From Ceriagrion tenellum (Eukaryota; Arthropoda; Insecta; Odonata; Coenagrionidae): a DNA stretch of 64,000 nucleotides. A model generated the notes under the pieces. The model was not told the DNA's origin and did not search any database. It saw nothing but the letters and a program-made list of their open reading frames with translations. The translations under genes were made by a program, and so were the position numbers. The stretch lies in assembly GCA_963169105.1 (NCBI GenBank), contig OY720633.1:157743780-157807779 (forward strand). Reading direction: 5' to 3'. Below, piece after piece: positions 62,150 to 64,000 of the stretch; positions within the stretch are counted from its first letter, which is position 1, and every line of letters begins with the position of its first letter.

Positions 62150-62830
62150 TTATTTCCCCTACAAAATTCAAGTCTTCTCACAGGGGTCATTTCTCACTCA
62201 ATGTCCATACTACTCTACTTCATATGCATCTCTTCCTTACCCATTAACTGCATTCCAGTTGCCCATAACTATCACCTCTAATTTTTCATGCACCACATCC
62301 ACCTTCTCCTCCCTATTGTTACCTGTTGGCATGTACACCAGAACCAATATAGAATATGTTGGTTGTGCTTTTATTTCCACTAATAGCATATTCTCTCCTC
62401 TGTCTCAGCAGTTCAATGTTTATTACCCTCATCCCCAATTTTGCATTCAATACTATAGTGACCTCACACTGACTCTCATACCCACAACAATTGAGTACCC
62501 TTTATCTACCACTCCATCAGTTTCAGCTGTCCCCCTATCCCACCTTGCAAATCCCCGAGGCACCTATGCTCTCTTACTCTATTTCCTGTTTGATATTTTC
62601 TACCTTCCCCATCCTCATCACTGTACTAGAATTCCAAGTTTCCATTTATATCAGTACTTCCCTCCTCCTCTTCTTCTTTCACATCTTATTTCTTGCAGTT
62701 GTTGTACCCTGTGGTGACACTTTTGTGCAAGGATTTCATGCAATGATGACTGCTGAGGCCTTGCCTCCTCTGCTGCTGGGCCCAACAACCACCCTAATGG
62801 ACAGCGTCCCATAGTAGTCTGGACTATTAC
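62150..62830 (-). mobile_element. decayed RTE-type endonuclease fragment
   Basis: On the minus strand broken frames read LGTWNSSTVMRMGKVENIKQ, then TIVLNAKLGMRVINIELL and, further on, VYMPTG- and VIMG-WNAV-like strings. These are the start and centre of the apurinic-type endonuclease of RTE-like elements (LGTWN-RT---GK-EN-K, GD-NA). The long open frames on the plus strand here are its shadow. It may belong to the same family as the 51.2-kb fragment. Confidence 0.6.
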
Positions 62831-63788
62831 TCTTCGAAAAAAATGAATTCAACTCTTTGTCTCTCATCACATCGTTGTCACATCCGTGAGGGTCTTTTTT
62901 GTTGATTATTAAGATAAGGAATCTAACATGGATAATTGGGGTTTCTACAGAATCTATGTATTTATAATACCAAGTGAATGACTTTTAAATTATGCAAAGC
63001 CACACAAAAACGGAGTAGGTTAAACAACTCTTCCGTTGCACACCAATTTAAAAAAAAGTGGACAACAGTCATTAATGAGAAATTTACCCTTTGACACACA
63101 AACAGCTTCAATCACTATGTTATTCATTTGATTCTCTGACAGAAAATCCATATGACTGGCACATCACCAGGAAAGACAAAAACCCAGACTCAAAATAACA
63201 GAAATATTTTACAAAGACGAACAAGCTTAACTGTTTGGATTAGTACATTCGCACGAAAAACAGCACCAGACATTTAAGCTTAATGACATGTAAAAATTTT
63301 AGGTGCTCAAGGACTTTTGAAAGAGCTAAACTTTATCAAAGTGCAACAGGCAATTAACATCTCTGACGTGCTCAAAGCCAGTTTTGCTTACATCATTGCA
63401 TACATTAACGTAGGGTCAAAAAGAGTAAGATAAAAGTAATGGCTAAGAGGTGACTGGTAAAAAATAGACAAAGTTGGTTCAAAGTTAATTTTTATCCATT
63501 TCAAAAGAAGAATTAATATATTTCTTTTACACAGCATTCTTATAAAATACTGAATAAGAAAAAGCATTCCAATATGTAAACTTGTTGTCATGTTTCAAGC
63601 ATTTACAACAATATATTAATTTAAATAATGTAAGTTTTCAAAATGAAGAGTAAAACAAAAGTTAAAAATCAATTGATTAAATTCTGAATCAAGTATTAAA
63701 AAAACTTTTGACGTTTTAAAGGGAAATCAAAAAATGCTAGTGACTTCATTATAAATCAAAATATAACATAGACACTTTTAAAACTTAC

Positions 63789-63963
63789 CTCATCCTTGCT
63801 TTCCAGCAATTCTTTCACTTTCCCCACAATAACAGGAATGAGAATTCCCCTACATTCTGATATGTGAAACAATTGACTGTGAACAATTTCATTCACAGTC
63901 ATCATCTTCTGCTTGGTCAATCGATTTGGACTTAGCTTGTTAATCAAGTCAGTCATAATTAAA
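63789..63963 (-). CDS. mbc: mbc exon: armadillo-like middle region (window residues 1-58)
   Basis: First exon of the gene inside the window in transcription order. The acceptor is TTTCCTTAG and the donor GAG|GTAAGT. It starts in phase 2 (one base completes a codon from the next exon, outside the window) and ends in phase 0. The peptide runs LIMTDLINKL...GKVKELLESKDE and is helical, as expected for the armadillo-like repeats between DHR1 and DHR2. The internal ATG at 63956 is not the gene start, because the frame stays open to the splice acceptor. Confidence 0.8.
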
Positions 63964-64000
63964 CTAAGGAAAAAATGTTACAAAAAATTAGCATCGTTCA

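Larger units (their letters stand above)
46298..63788. other. mbc intron, 17.5 kb
   Basis: The largest intron, interrupting the armadillo-like region. It carries the candidate exon 47390-47503, an RTE relic (51.17-51.84 kb), the RTE with nested MITE (53.4-57.1 kb), the SINE (58.7-59.0 kb) and an RTE endonuclease relic (62.15-62.83 kb). In 47.5-51.0, 51.9-53.4, 57.15-58.7, 59.04-62.15 and 62.83-63.79 kb I see no gene or assignable repeat. Confidence 0.65.
4371..63963 (-). other. mbc: mbc/DOCK1-type Rac GEF gene, 3' two-thirds
   Basis: This is the span of one split gene on the minus strand, with coding exons listed separately. The joined frame is 1,184 codons and ends in a stop at 4373-4371. 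Family knowledge: DOCK1/mbc proteins activate Rac at the membrane with ELMO and CRK, in cell engulfment, migration and myoblast fusion. Seen here: the armadillo-like middle region, the complete DHR2 exchange domain and a proline-rich tail. The choice of DOCK-A (mbc/DOCK1) over DOCK-B (DOCK3/4, sponge) rests on DHR2 wording such as YYGRGFPAFLQNK and on the PPPLPVK...ADYCNL tail. The 5' exons (SH3, DHR1, roughly 700 residues by comparison with family length) lie beyond the right edge. All 17 introns between the listed exons have GT-AG ends and consistent phase. Confidence 0.88.

Noticed and set aside
62259..62717. 152-codon plus-strand open frame
   Set aside because: It is antisense to the RTE endonuclease relic, with no recognisable domain.

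Overview
The window is AT-rich, intron-rich animal nuclear DNA, most likely from an arthropod and probably an insect. Evidence for this is a split DOCK-family gene with GT-AG introns from 90 bp to 17.5 kb, together with RTE, CR1/L2-like and Penelope-like retroelements, piggyBac elements and a tRNA-like SINE. No bacterial-type genes, rRNA, intact tRNA gene or CRISPR array was seen.

Nearly the whole window is one gene on the minus strand, the 3' two-thirds of a DOCK1/myoblast city (mbc) orthologue, a Rac guanine-nucleotide exchange factor. Eighteen exons were placed by hand. They are joined by GT-AG introns whose phases agree throughout, and they give a continuous 1,184-codon C-terminal reading frame from 63963 down to a stop at 4371. 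The order is armadillo-like middle region (63963-43001), DHR2 exchange domain (about 42564-36119), Ser/Asn/Gly-rich tail (31245-14561) and a proline-rich tail (10000-4371) with a CRK-type SH3 ligand. The SH3, ELMO-binding and DHR1 exons lie beyond the right edge. A further strong candidate exon (47390-47503, phase 0/0) and a weaker one (15771-15873) may be alternative.

The introns are filled with transposon remains. From left to right: a LINE reverse transcriptase relic (1.0-1.7 kb); a truncated piggyBac (5.6-6.7 kb); two solo piggyBac-like ends and a transposase N-terminus (9.3 and 12.7-13.4 kb); a CR1/L2-like relic (19.7-21.0 kb); a Penelope-like relic (21.7-23.1 kb); an almost end-to-end decayed piggyBac (32.6-35.2 kb); a reverse transcriptase relic (37.2-37.6 kb); a short RTE copy with 14-bp target duplications (39.06-39.36 kb); a possible MITE (44.7-45.3 kb); an RTE relic (51.2-51.8 kb); a nearly full-span RTE interrupted by a 544-bp TTAA-flanked MITE (53.4-57.1 kb); a SINE with a 12-bp target duplication (58.7-59.0 kb); and an RTE endonuclease relic (62.2-62.8 kb).

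The most unusual signal is a small dispersed motif at 19.36, 34.40 and 35.61 kb. It has the layout of a hammerhead ribozyme core (CTGANGA, stem, GAAAC), and two copies show paired, compensating changes in the stem. One copy is an insertion of about 88 bp inside the piggyBac element and is absent from the sister piggyBac copy.
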